Shown here piece after piece: positions 37,161 through 49,675 of a stretch of DNA of 64,000 nucleotides. Below the pieces are notes generated by a model. The model was not told the origin of the DNA, searched no databases, and worked only from the letters and a program-made list of their open reading frames with translations. Source of the DNA: Monilinia fructicola (lineage: Eukaryota; Ascomycota; Leotiomycetes; Helotiales; Sclerotiniaceae); assembly GCA_008692225.1 (NCBI GenBank), contig VICG01000003.1, positions 1 to 64,000 on the forward strand. The letters run 5' to 3'. The position numbers were made by a program, and so were the translations under genes. The stretch's first letter is position 1. The number at the start of each line of letters is the position of its first letter.

Positions 37161-40100
37161 AGTAAATAATAATAATATTCTTCTTTATTATACTTTTCTA
37201 TAATCTACTATGTAGTTTTACTTAATATTACTTTATATTACCTAAGTAAGCGCTTATTCCTAGTGATGGGTGAATGAGGAAACATTAAAGGAGAAGGAAG
37301 GGAAGGGTAAGGGGGGGAAGGGAAGGGATGGAAAGGGAAGGGGAAAGAATTTAGAAATTTAGAAATGAAGAATGAAGGATTAAGAATTAAAAGGATAACA
37401 ACAAGGTGAAATGAATAGATAGGATTGGATGAATAGAATTAATTGAATATGATTGGATGAATGGATGGATGAATTATAATAGGATTTAAATGAATAAGAT
37501 TATAAATAACTAATAAGTGTAGGTAGATACCTACCTATACTGTAGCTAGTACACATTAATAATAAACCTGGATCTACTTGTATCTATTCCACGAATACTA
37601 TAAATACTACAAATACCATGAGCACTGTGAATTCTACAACTACCATGGCATAAACCATTCATCGTCACCCACTCGTAGGTAATAAAACAAATGATGACAT
37701 TGATGAATGAATATTGGGATGATACCAGCTGCATTATGGATCCCTGGTACCTCTCCTCTATACTATGTTCGTATCCTAATCACTCTGTACTGTATGAGAC
37801 AATCAGACGAACAGACCCAACACGAACAAAGATCAAAACAGTCAAACAGTGAAACCCACCTGGGCATTCCAAAGAACACTATCTCAAGGTACGCCGAAGC
37901 TATCATACTAATCATACCCTTGGAACAGCTACTGTACTGGTGTACTAACAGACAGCTGCTATACTCCGTACTAATCACTCAACTAATAAACTACCTAGTG
38001 GCATGTGGCATCTCCTCCGTGCCATTTAGCCTTTAGCATCGAAGCGGTAGTACTGTAGCAGTCCTATTGCTCCTATTGGTCTCATCTAATGACTCTATAC
38101 TCTGTACGGCTGAAGTATCACGATACAGGTATCCCATACAACGTTATGGATGGATCCGATACTTTTCATCCTTTTGTAAGGAGATGAAATGAAAACAAGA
38201 ATTCAATTAGGGTTGACCAATTAGAAAAGTAAATTAATTCGACACCAAATAAGAAAAAGGGCTTCTTTTTAGTTTGATATGGAAGATTAATGATTCATCG
38301 GTTATGCGTGAGAGGGAGTCGATTTTGGGAAAGGAGGGATGTTCGCTGTACGTATATAGGAGTATTATCGTTAACTACTCGAGTACAGTACTACTCCGTA
38401 CCCAATGAATGAAGCCTGGAGGTGTGAAATGATATCAACATGGCAAAGTCATCACAATTCAAGATAGAACACAACAATCCAATAATGAGTATTAGGGTTT
38501 TGTTCATCATCTGATCCATAACCTTACTATTCATTACTGCTGCTATTCGATTAACATTGATCAACGACTCTCTAACCCAACTCTTGATCAGATGAACTTT
38601 AGAATGAGGTCCATCAATGCTCTTTTTTCTTTGCTTTTGCTTCTTCCCAGCTGGATCCAAATACACTTTACTTTATACCTCACCCTTCAGGGCCTTCCTC
38701 ATTCTTTCCCAGGTAGCACAACCGGTATCAATATAAAGAACGAAATGAGAGAGGATGGAAAATGGGAATGGATTGACATTCTTGGATCGATTGAGTGGTT
38801 GAATCCGTTTAGTTTTGCCATTAGATCATCAGTTCCAGATCATCTTTTTTTACTTTGAGACATTGATTATCTACTGTATTTACTACTGCCACCATTACTA
38901 ACTACTATATGGATAGAATCGAATCATTATGATTTATGAATGACATGATTAGATATGAAAGAAGTAAGTATTGTACAGAGTAGATGAAATAAACGAATTC
39001 TCAGGGGTAAATAATTATGCCTGATAATGTAAAAGAATCTTAGAAGGAAATGTAAACAAACATATGTACGAGGTTATGCTATGCTATGCTATGCTGTGCT
39101 GTGCCATTCCTACAGTAACTACCGTTTTATTGTCACAATATTTAACTGTCTAATCTACTTGAACTTTCTATCTATCAACTAAATAACATTTAAGAATCTT
39201 CATATATGTCTCTTGACCTGCTCTGCTCTACCTCTACTCTATTCTACCCTCTCCCTCCTCAACCCAAACCCACCCCAAACAAACCACAGTACTGAGTACA
39301 CTGAGTACAGTACAGTAAGCAGCCCAAAAACAACACAAAGATCTAAATCATCATCTCTGATCTCTCCGCCCATCTCCCCACTCTGAATCCCGATGATAAT
39401 GCCGAATACGTGAACATATATTAATACGAGACAAACGTTTAATCTCAACAGACTGTACTGTAGGGACATACGTATGTAGTATGTACTATGTACTACCTAG
39501 CATGTACGTATCACGAATCACGAGTATCTTCGCTTACCACGATAGGGATTGATTTTTCTTCCCCTTTACCTGTCATGATGGATTGATGATGAATGATGTT
39601 TAGACTGTGGATGTTGATGAATAACCTTGGAAGAATGCAAAGAAGTATCTCATCCAAGCAGGAACAGGTACAGTACTTAAATTGCAACCTACTGTAAGAA
39701 CCGTTAAGAAGATCAAAATTCCAGGTTCTCATCAGTGGCGTATATTTACTCCGTGCTCCACCTTATCCTTATATATCTCCATCGCCTTCTCATTCTGCGG
39801 TCGCCACCTGCATGCATGCATGATCAACGTGAAACTTGCCTTGGAAGTTGGAACCAATTATCTCATATCACATCAAATCATGTCATCTCATATACAGCCA
39901 ATCATACACAGTCAATTATATACAGCCAATTATATACAGTCAATCATATCCAACTCATCACATTCAACCAATCACACCCACCAAATCACATTGAGCCAAC
40001 CAATCATATTCACGGACTCCACCACAATCAATCACACCAAACAAATCATCTCATCTCATCTCATCCTATCCTATCCTATCCCATGATTCCCACCCCATCC

Positions 40101-42306
40101 CATCCCATCCCATCTTCCGCCAACCCAAACGATCACCCGCTAAGCCCCATGCAGAATAGTAAAACCTCACACCAACAAGGATCTCAGCCCGGTACCTTTT
40201 TCCCAAACTCCCAACGTTACAGTACATTACTTCACAGTGCACCAGGATTAAATCCCGACACTACAACTCGGCATGAAATGACTGGCAAAGACCAAAAGAA
40301 TTAAGGTTAAGAATTTAGATTGGATACGAAATGAGGGACCTCCGTATAGGATTTCTATTCTTCTAGTAGCTGTACTGTATTGTACTGTACTGTACTGTAC
40401 GTATGCGTTTGATAATGTATTATTGAAGTCAGCTTCTGGACAATCTTTGACTCTATGCTCATTTCCCCTTTCCAAGGTTCCCGCGGCCCCTTTTACCTTG
40501 GATCGAAAGGGAAATCCGGAATCCGGCTTGACACGTTCCTGGCGTATGATGCACACTGAACTCCGTAGAGAGCGTTGAATAGGCGCCCGGATCAATAATA
40601 CAGTATCGAATTGTGACGTGTTGTAGGAATCAAGATACAGTACGCTCCTCGGTGGATCTTGATGAGACAAGAAAGATACCTCGGTCTTGACTCTTCAGAA
40701 AGGATAAGAGATTGGGTACTGTAGAAGCCCGGATGGCGAAAAGAATGAAAAAAGGTCTGAAAACATTGGATCAACTGATGGAGGCAATGAGGGTCTGGGG
40801 AAAAATAGCTCATCAAACAATGGTTGTTTGAAGTTTTGACGTTTGTGTTGTGACTTTTGAGTCTGTGATTGTTTGCTCAGATGAACCTTGGATGAATGGG
40901 GAAGAAATCGTTTGGAAACAGGTCAGTTAAGACATTTGAATGAGGGATGATTGATGATTGATGATTGATTGGGGAGATCATGAGGTTGAAAAGCCTTCTT
41001 GTTGGAAACATGTTTGGTCTCGTGCTGTGCTCATCCGCCACCAACAAATCAACAAATCATCTTGAGATTCTCAAATTATTAGTCCATTGCCCTTGCCATT
41101 GCCATTTGCCAACCTAACCGCCACTATTGAATGAAGTCAAGTACAGCATGGCATATTAACCGCCGACGGCATACTACTCCGGCATACTACTCCGTAGGCA
41201 TACTCACCGAGGCTGAAAAGTTAAATCAAATTCAATCAAATTAGGAAATATGGATGTATCTATGTAATCAAATGCTTCATGAATCATCAGTCAAAAAGGA
41301 TCAATGATATCGTACTACTAGGTATATCCTATCGTTAATCCATGATGACCGAAATTGCCAAGTATTTATATGCACGAAATTCGTCCACTCTAGATTCAGG
41401 AACCAACAAATTTTAAGCTTTGTAGGAAACATAGAAGTAATTTACTATCTCCTCCTCAAGACTTCTCATGACATTGTTTATCAACTTACTTCTAGATTCA
41501 TCAATCTTTTAAAATTGTAGAATGATCCATCAAACTTAACTCGACCCAAAGCATCAGATCAAATCAGTCTATATTTGAGCCTAGATGCTAATTTCTGCAG
41601 AATGGAGAATGCATCATCACTTGCGTCACATCCAGGTCATACATACATGATGAAATATGGAGGGGCACGATAATGCGATAAGTACTGTAGTAGTACTGTA
41701 CCGAGAGGAGGATGCTTGGGATTCAATGAGATTGACTTCCTTGCATATCAAGATTGAAAGGGGTCATGCCAGATTCCTTCGTTGATGGATCTTTGGCCAT
41801 CGCTTGCGATGCTGTTGTTTTGATATGAAAACATTTCCCCAAATGTTAGTCAAAAGCGTTTGTTGGGTGTGGACTATGAAGTCTTCTTCAACCACGGAAT
41901 TGTCTCATATCACTAACCCTTAGCGTGTTATATGTCAGGATATCACGACGTTTTGTGATTATTCCTTCAGACCGTTGCAATATGAGTAAGTTAAGGATGG
42001 GGCGAAGGATATGAATCAACTAATCAGGTTCGATTATACTGAAATTAGTAAACTTTGAAAGTGTGCCTCGTCTACTACCTTTCTCTTGGAATTTCATAGG
42101 AGAATTGCTTGTGAATTTCTGTCGATTTGATATCTATATTTGAAATGTTAGTTGACCACGTTGCTTCAACATTAAGTACACCATGAAATTACTCACTTTA
42201 TTGGACAATGCCCATTTCCTCCACGCAAGTTACTTTCTTGACGTGCTTAAGAAGCATCGTCGTTTTCTTTCTTTATGTTTACTCAACTAAATTGGCCCTG
42301 ACAAAA
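37161..42306. other. 5-kb gene-poor region
   Basis: No gene is supported. It contains GGAAGG-type purine runs (about 37285-37345), (GCTAT)n at about 39073-39100, a tandem region of CAGCCAATTATATA / CAGTCAATCATATC at about 39893-39960, (TCATC)n and (CCTAT)n at about 40045-40080, and TACTGTAC clusters at about 38384-38400, 39290-39320, 40370-40402 and 41683-41702. Open frames at 38592-38858, 39735-40304 and 40248-40670 lack family motifs, and the second is largely repeat-encoded. Confidence 0.5.
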
Positions 42307-43609
42307 CTAAGTAAGGAGATCCGCGACGTTCATTGGCATCTCATCGATTTGAGTAGAATAATACACTGTTTCAAACAATTAGTCCTGTATGACAAGGGTT
42401 AATGTGAAAACTTACACTCAATATCTCTCAAAATCCTAACGTCCTCACTGGTTACGAAATTAATCGCAACTCCCTTTCTTCCAAATCTACCACTTCGACC
42501 AATACGATGAATGTAATTCTCACGGTTACTTGGTAAATCATAGTTGATAACCAATGAAACCTGTTGAACATCAATGCCACGAGCCCAAACATCCGTAGAG
42601 ATCAAGACTCTAGAATTTCCTTGACGGAAATCTTGCATGATACTATCTCTCTCTTTCTGGGGCATCTCTCCATGCATTGAGGATACAGTAAAGTTGGCTT
42701 CACGCATCTTATCTGTCAACCAATCCACCTTTCTTCTTGTGTTGCAGAAAATAACAGCTTGAGTGATAGTGAGGGTATCGTATAAATCACAAAGAGTATC
42801 GAATTTCCATTCTTCCTTCTCCACAGCGATAAAGTACTGTTTTAATCCTTCCAAAGTCAACTCATCACGCTTGACAAGAATACGGACAGGGTCGGTCATG
42901 AATTTTGTAGTCATGTCAAGAACATCGTATGGTAAGGTAGCGGAAACGACCACAACTTGTGTCGCGGGTGGAAGGTAGCGGTAAACATCGTAAATCTGCT
43001 CTCTGAACCCACGGTTTAATAATTCATCAGCTTCATCAAGAACCAACATTTTAATATGACGAGTGCGAAGATTCCGACGACGAATCATATCAGCGACACG
43101 ACCTGGTGTTCCAGAAACGATATGTTGTCCATAGTCCAGCTTGCGGATATCCTCTCCGACGTTGGTACCTCCAATACATGCATGACATTGTACATTCATA
43201 TAGTCTCCCAAAGCCATAACGACCGATTGAATCTGGGTCGCAAGTTCTCGAGTAGGTGATAGAACAAGGGCTTGAGTTTCGCGAACGGCAGTATCGATGA
43301 CTTGAAGCATACTGATAGAGAAGGTTGCGGTTTTACCAGTACCAGATTGAGCTTGAGCAATCGTATCACGACCTTTGCAGATTTGAAACAATCGCACGAG
43401 ATTGGACAGCTGAAGGAGATTCGTAGCCATATGCGTAAATACCACGGAGTAAATTTTCTATATAATCGTAAGCCTGATGGCTAATTCTCATACAAGTAAA
43501 TAAACATACCCTTAAGATGCATATCTTGGAAAGTTGGCGCGACAGTGACGTCCGCAGAAGTAGTAAACTCCATACGGTCATCCATCTTTCTATCGATTCC
43601 TTCTGCCAT
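42307..43609 (-). CDS. FAL1: DEAD-box RNA helicase FAL1/eIF4AIII, one apparent insertion
   Basis: ATP-dependent RNA helicase of the eIF4A subfamily; Fal1/eIF4AIII acts in pre-rRNA processing in yeast and in the exon-junction complex elsewhere. Exons are 43609-43510, 43457-42416 and 42365-42307, with introns of 52 and 50 bp. Motifs visible in order are AQSGTGKT (I), PTRELA (Ia), TPGR (Ib), DEAD (II), SAT (III), ARGID and [11 protein letters not shown] (VI). The eIF4AIII-type ending [17 protein letters not shown] separates it from eIF4A. After SAVQSRAIV the frame shifts: removing one base from the AAA at 43386-43388 (plus strand) restores [11 protein letters not shown]. The corrected total is 399 codons, the usual length for this family. 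As written, the second exon would stop just after this point. It is divergent from PRP9. Confidence 0.92.
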
Positions 43610-43952
43610 GATTGCTGCGGTGTTGATTGTGTGTTTCGTGGCTGAAATTGAAGTTGTAGAGTTTACCTTGTGATGATAGTAAAATACTAACCCACCTTCT
43701 TATTAGAATGCGATAATGAAGCTCTGAATTTTTAGCGTCAAAATTTAAAGTAAGCGCATCTCTAGACATTCACGTGAAATGATTGGTTGGCGCAAAAAGT
43801 TCAAGAACCATCCCATCCAACAAGCTGAACCATATCAAGCAACAAGCAACAAGCAACAAGCAACATCAATCTTTCTTCCCAGATACAATATTACCACCGA
43901 CCCGGGCCAGCACAGCTTCAATCTTTCTTCCAATTAATATCAAACTCACGAG
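43610..43952. promoter_or_regulatory. 343-bp shared promoter between FAL1 and PRP9
   Basis: Short intergenic region between two divergent RNA-processing genes. It contains a (AAGCAAC) x4 tandem repeat at about 43837-43864 and CACGTGA at about 43771-43777, an E-box-like core. Both leaders must fit here, so a bidirectional promoter is likely; this is an inference from spacing. Confidence 0.5.
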
Positions 43953-45501
43953 ATGATATTAGAGGAGCAGAGATTCCTCCATGAGGATCTCGAAAGGCTC
44001 GAGCAAGGCATCGCTGACAGAGTGGTTGAAGATCCAAAACAGGTAATAATTGAAGCTACTTGTGTGGTAATCAATCATGCTAACGACTAACCAGGTTCGA
44101 GAACGTTTGAATAGAGATCATCAAATTGGTAACTTTCTCGATCGAATCCAAGATCAGTCCAAACGATTATTAGACATATACAAAGATGTAGATGGTGTAC
44201 GAAGCAAAGAGATTCAATCCATATCAACCGGCGAACCACTGGAAGAATTTTACAAGCAACTTGGAGAAATTAAGAGTTTCCATCAAAGATACCCCAATGA
44301 GCCGGTCGAGAATCTTGAAAAGGCTTACAAGAAAAAGACACCTGCAGAAGGGGAAGTTGCCATATCAGAAATTGACAACATGTTCACCGGAGAAGAAGCT
44401 TTCGGGCGATTCCTAGATCTTACAACCATCCATGAATTATTCCTCAACCTCCCTAATATCAAGCGGCTCTCATATTTACAATATCTGGACAACTTCGATT
44501 CATTCGCACCTCCAACATGTCCAGTGAAACGTCCAGATAAGATGACTGATCAATACTTTTCATACGTTGGAGAATTGGCAAATTATCTCGAAGGGTTCAT
44601 GCGTCGAACAAGGCCATTGGAGAATTTAGAAAAGTTGTTCTCGAGCATTGAGGAAGATTTCGAGAAGGCATGGAAAGATAATGATGTTCCTGGATGGAAA
44701 CTCGAGATTACAGCACCAGTGAATGGAACAAGTAATTCTGGAATATGGTGTGCGGATTGTGAGAAGGAATTCAAGAATGAGAACGTCTACAAAGGTCATT
44801 TACCAGGAAAGAAGCACGTTCGAGCCGCAGAAGCGCGAGCAGCGCGACTGGCCGAGACTGGAGAGGACAGCAATGGCGCAGCACAACCAGCATCATCTAC
44901 CTCTCGCCTAAAGGAACGTGCCATAGCGGAGCGAGAATACAGAGTAAGACGTCTTGCTGCTGCTATGACACAAGAAAGAAGTGATACCCGAGTCAATGTG
45001 GAACGAAAGCAAGGTATGACCGAACGTGAAAGACAAATGGAACTTGATTCATTATTCGCCGAGTCATCATCTGCTGCACCTCGTGATGGAGATTCTGACA
45101 GCGAGTCGGATGGAGATGATAAAATTTATAACCCACTGAAGTTGCCATTAGCCTGGGACGGCAAACCTATTCCTTTCTGGCTTTATAAACTCCATGGACT
45201 CGGTGTTGAGTTCAAGTGTGAGATCTGTGGAAATTATGTTTACATGGGTAGAAGAGCATTTGATAAGCATTTCAATGAAGCTCGTCATATCTATGGCTTA
45301 AAGTGCTTGGGTATCACAAACACGACACTATTCCGAGAGATCACGGGAATCGAAGATGCCTTGAAGCTGTGGGATAAATTGCAAAGAGAAAAGAAGAAGG
45401 GGAAGACAGAGGAAACTGGTGTCGTTCAAATGGAGGATGCTGAGGGGAATGTTATGCCCGAGAAAGTTTACTACGATCTACAAAAGCAAGGCTTGCTATA
45501 G
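43953..45501 (+). CDS. PRP9: Splicing factor 3a subunit 3 (PRP9/SAP61-like)
   Basis: Component of SF3a in the U2 snRNP, needed for prespliceosome assembly; nuclear. Exons are 43953-44042 and 44095-45501, with a 52-bp intron carrying GTAATA, GCTAAC and CCAG. The protein is 498 codons with no frame problem. The N-terminus MILEEQRFLHEDLERLE leads into a helical SF3a60 region (FLDRIQDQSKRLLDIYKD). A first C2H2 zinc finger, CADCEKEF...HLPGKKH, lies near residues 245-265. A conserved matrin-type finger (CEICGN...FDKHFNEARHIYG) lies near residues 410-435 and leads into the C-terminal family block (GLKCLGI, ITGIEDALKLWDKL). An acidic DSDSESDGDD linker precedes it. Length and domain order are normal for fungal Prp9. 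Confidence 0.95.
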
Positions 45502-47138
45502 TTGGGTTTGCCAATGGCGTCAGTAGGGGAGCTGTATATACCAACCATACCCATGAGGAGGCAGCTTACCACGTAATCGACAATGATTTCTGTTTCAAGT
45601 GCTTCATGATTAAAGTATGTTATACTTGTCGAGGTACCAACACTGGTCAATACTGCTTTCTAACTATGTGATATTGCATGTTCAAAACTCATGAACAACT
45701 CTTCAGGTTTGATATGAGCTGAAAAATACCCCATATCTTTTCTAAGCGTATTTCTAGGACCTTCCCGGATATGTTCGAACCACTGCTCTGCATTAGTTCC
45801 ACCTCTGCTTTACACTTATTCTAGTCATATATCACACATTATCTCAAGGTGCTCAAGGTACACGACCACCTACCAAACCCCGCAAAATGATTTTACGACA
45901 TAGGCTCCACAATGACAGCGTGGTTTATTACAGCTCTCACTGCAAATAAGTTCTCGCCTTTCATCTTCTATCAGGGCACTATCCACGAGCTCATCCTCGT
46001 TTTTCTTCCCTCGCTATTGATTTTATCACTAATGTGCCATTAGACTTTCAGATGTATAGTATTCATATTTCCTCTACTTAATCTGCGTGATTGCCAGCCA
46101 TTATAGTCCCTTCTCTGACGATTGAATATCCTTCTTGGCCTAGCAATTCCTAGATATATCTCCGTCCGAGCATTCCACAGCCTGTAAATAGTTGGCGATG
46201 TCAAAGGGTTACCGGATCTTGGGGCTAGTAAATGCCATTCCACTTAAGTGATATCCCATCTGTGTGTGTATCTGTATCTGTACCTATACCTCTCCCAACA
46301 ACGTAATAAAACCCCGCAAAATCAGTTTTGTTAGCTGGAAGATGATGATGTGGGCATAGCATGTTGGTATAGTAATGATCACATTGAGGAATAATGAGGT
46401 AGTTCTTGATAACTTATGGAACTGTGCGGGCGCTTGAGAGGTATAGGCGCTTAATGGCGTTTTGAAAAGAAAGGGGGTCAGTGGAAGGCAGATGTATTTC
46501 CATTCTGGGGTTGTACCGTTGAAGCTGTTCATTAGAGTGCTACTCAGCCTGGGAAGACCACCCGTTAGGTAGTTTTTGATGCCAAACTTATCTATCATCG
46601 AGGGATTGAATGACAAGCTAGACGAGCGCATGATGAAGATCCAATGTGAACTTAACATATCTTGATACAGACAAATAACCAGTGTCATACTCTACATGAG
46701 GCTTCAGTTGAAGGAAATCAGTTCTTTGAAACTATGTCCTAAGGAATAAATGCTATTGATTTGATACAAATTGGCAACGAAAAGGTATGGCTGCATTCTT
46801 TAGTACCCTGATTCGCTCTGACCAAGGGATTGAGTTATTTCTATGTGGATAATTCTTTATGAGTTGACCCAAAATATCTACCTGATCTAATCAAGTAGGT
46901 AGATGGAAACTTCATTCGTTCCATTGATCAATCCTTTGACTTTGCCTAGGAACTCCTGTATCCTACGTAAATATGTTCTGTTCTGTTCATGCTATCATAA
47001 TTTTTTCTAATTGTTATTGCTCAATGATCTTAACTTAATTTGAGATCCAACGTGTTTCCTGCCTCAAATCAAACACACAATAAATAGATATTAGACCATT
47101 ACCCCTCTAGATGAGTCCTTTCAATATCCCATTCTCCA
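45502..47138. other. Intergenic, no supported gene
   Basis: About 1.6 kb between the 3' ends of PRP9 and the SET gene. An open minus-strand frame at 46284-46688 (134 codons) is hydrophobic but matches no family I know and lacks clear splice partners. Short GTAGGTAG motifs occur at about 46895-46903. Confidence 0.45.
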
Positions 47139-49675
47139 TCACAACTTCACTCTCATTGGTAGGTTCTCTTTTTGATTTTCCTCAACACACTGTTCACAGC
47201 CACATCCAACACCATCACTGAACCATTTAGTCAAAGAGGTCCGAATAGCCCATCTAGGCTCACTGATATCACCATTTTTCGACTTTCCAATGGCCAATTT
47301 TGGATTTTTGTGGTACTCTTCTTCCGTGTAATTGCCCATAGGATCGCCAACGTAGCTAATGGTTAACTCTTCGCCTGCCTTGATGTTTCTATTAGCCCTG
47401 CAAATAACACTGCTACTACCAGGTTTCATCAACTCCTGGTTTGATCCCTCTCCAGCCACGAGCCACGATATATCATCGGTTCCGTCTGAGACTGTACCTA
47501 TCCAAGATACGTTTTGTCTGCAGCTGTGGTTGAAAAATAAATAGCAAGGGCTCAGCACGATTAGATGCGCATTTTTGTCTTGTCCAAAGGTGGAGAGTCC
47601 AACTGCGGAAGATTTAGACGCTGATGGTGGAGAACCTCCTTGTTGAAGACCAGTAATGTTAATCGTACTAGTATTTGCGTTGTTTGACATGCGCCAATAA
47701 ACTGTCTGAATAAGTTCTGGGGTCCAGATATTTGCCAGGAACTTGATTCTACCCTCGTATATTTTTTTAATAGGAGAAAATATGTCAATACCGAGATCAA
47801 GCAGGATGCGTGTAGGTGCAACAATATTGTCCTGGTAAGACCAATCGTAGCTGTGACTATATGCTTCGTTATTGCTGGTATAATTCGCCGTCATTCTGGC
47901 CACCAGTGGATGCTGTAGAGGATTCTTTTGAGGTATTGAATCTTTTGACCAGCCAGGCGTACTTAGAACGATGCAAATTACGCGCAAAAACATGATAGGG
48001 TTCCAATCAGTTTGAAGTGAGCCAGCATTATAGAGCCAGCCGAAATCGATACCACACTGGATCTTATGATAGCTGCCGATGGCAATATCGTGACAGCCAG
48101 TGGAGCAGAAAGATACCTTACATCCGCATGAGGGACGACGAATTTCTGATGGATATGTGAAAGGGGGGAAAAGAGCGGCATGGCATGCGTCGCAAAACAA
48201 TCCAGTCGAGGGTGAGATATCAGAAACACAGGCAATTGACTTGTCGGCTAAAATCGATTCACCTTCTTCGATATCGCACTTGGCGAAGATACCAAGAGGA
48301 CCAACATCTCCTGTTTTGGGGAGTCCAGAAAGATGTTTGAATGTGGATGCTGTGCCAGGAGAGCCAAAAACAACAGGCCGGACTTCTGCATTGAGGGATG
48401 GAAACTTGGAATTGACTTGTCTAACAAGACGAGGTGTTCGCACGAAAAGCTTTGGGGCCATCCATGGGTATCTCTTTTGATATATCAATCCTGGACGAGT
48501 AGCTGCAACAATATTTACCACTTGCCCATTCTTGACGTCTTCCATTGTTGAGTGATGTCTATCCTGGAACGATTCGCGCAATAAGCTTCTGAGATCGAGT
48601 AATTCAACATCGTCTGGGAAAATCTCAAGACCAAGTTTCACCACAGTTAGGCCGTCCCAAAATGCCCCAGAATGTAACAATCCTTGGACCAAACATCGAT
48701 AAGCGCGAATATACATTGAATTTAACTCATCAATGATTGTTGCGATCGAAGTTGTGCATAAACGAGTCGAAATAGCCGTGAATACTGAACGAGATAGCTC
48801 AGATTGTTGAGGAGTAATGGTTCGGAGGCCAGCTTTGAGGAGAAGAAGAGCGCGATATGCGTTATGAGATGAGGTGTCACTGAAAGCTAATTTTGCATCA
48901 AGATTTGAAAGGTCGATGTAGAAGGAAGGGTCGTGAGGCGAAAGAGTTATGTCATGTACCAGTGCCCTACGGTAGAGAATGAGGTTGTCGAGCTGGTTCT
49001 GTTGGACATATTATGTGAGTGAATGTACCAAGTTATGTAGGGGATACTTGCCTCCTCTTGAAGGCTGATGGATATATCGGTAATTCCATCAAATTGACTT
49101 GTTCCAGTCCATTCATGACGGATTGTTAGCTTTTCCTGACCTTCTGTGGTGGTTTTAGGGGCGTCTTTCATCTGTAATCCCTTGGTCAAATCAAGATCGA
49201 CCGAAGAAAATCCCGCTAATTTTCCGAGTGCTGGCTCTGAGGCTGATGATAAGACCGTATTCATGTTATTCCCAAACGACTCGACAGTCACATCCTTCTC
49301 TAGTGGTGGAGTCAGTTCCTTCTTAAGATCTCCATTAGTCACTTCGATAAGATCAGGTGCCAGGTATTGCAACAAATCTTCATTATTCGCAACTTTCGGT
49401 TCCTCACCAGTTTTGGGTTCGATCTTTGAATTCTTCCATAGAGGCGAAGAAAGTGACCTCTTTTCAGTTTTGACCTTGAGGCTGGGAGTAGGCTCATCAT
49501 CGTAAAGCGACGCAAAAGTTAATGCCAGTTTTCTCTTAAGCTTTGCAGGATCCGCAGATCTAATGACAAGGGCAGGAGGACTTGTCATAATGTGTCTATG
49601 GCCACTTTGAGGGGTAGGAGGAGTGTCTGTAGAGTTGACCTTGACAAAGGAAGGTGGGGTGATGAAATCTGACAT
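47139..49675 (-). CDS. SET/MYND-like (SMYD-type) protein with N-terminal extension
   Basis: Predicted lysine methyltransferase-like protein of 827 codons; the target is unknown. Exons are 49675-49052 and 48998-47139. The N-terminal 200 residues are low-complexity and include a conserved-looking AKLKRKLALTFASLYDDEP. A helical, TPR-like region follows (RALVHDITLSPHDPSFYIDLS, then AYRALLLLKAGL). The split SET domain begins near GPLGIFAKCDIEEGE (about residue 445). It is interrupted by a MYND-like zinc cluster (FCDACHAAL..., CGCKVSFCSTGCHD, HKIQCG). It resumes with NHSCRQNVSW (about 697), GEELTISYVGD (about 756) and the post-SET Cys cluster GCGCEQC. The catalytic-type Asn-His-Ser and Tyr are present. 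The only intron has a GC donor. No frame problem was seen. Confidence 0.85.
48999..49051 (-). other. GC-AG intron of the SET gene
   Basis: A 53-bp intron with AG|GCAAGT at the donor and CAACAG at the acceptor joins SLQEE to NQLDNLILY in phase 0. GCAAGT with a matching AG before it is the standard form of the rare GC-AG class. A GT donor giving an open frame is absent nearby. Confidence 0.8.

Noticed and set aside
38592..38858. 88-codon frame with a signal-peptide-like N-terminus
   Set aside because: Lacks cysteines or any conserved feature of small secreted proteins, and overlaps an equally long frame on the other strand.
39735..40304. 189-codon open plus-strand frame
   Set aside because: Mostly encoded by short tandem repeats (CAGTCAATCATA, TCATC, CCTAT), with no domain and an overlapping second open frame.
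45770..45800. GTTCGAACC box suggestive of a tRNA T-arm
   Set aside because: No acceptor or anticodon stem could be folded around it. The GGTTCGAGATTC at about 52108 was rejected for the same reason.
46284..46688. 134-codon hydrophobic minus-strand frame
   Set aside because: No recognisable motif, no splice partners, and located between two 3' ends.
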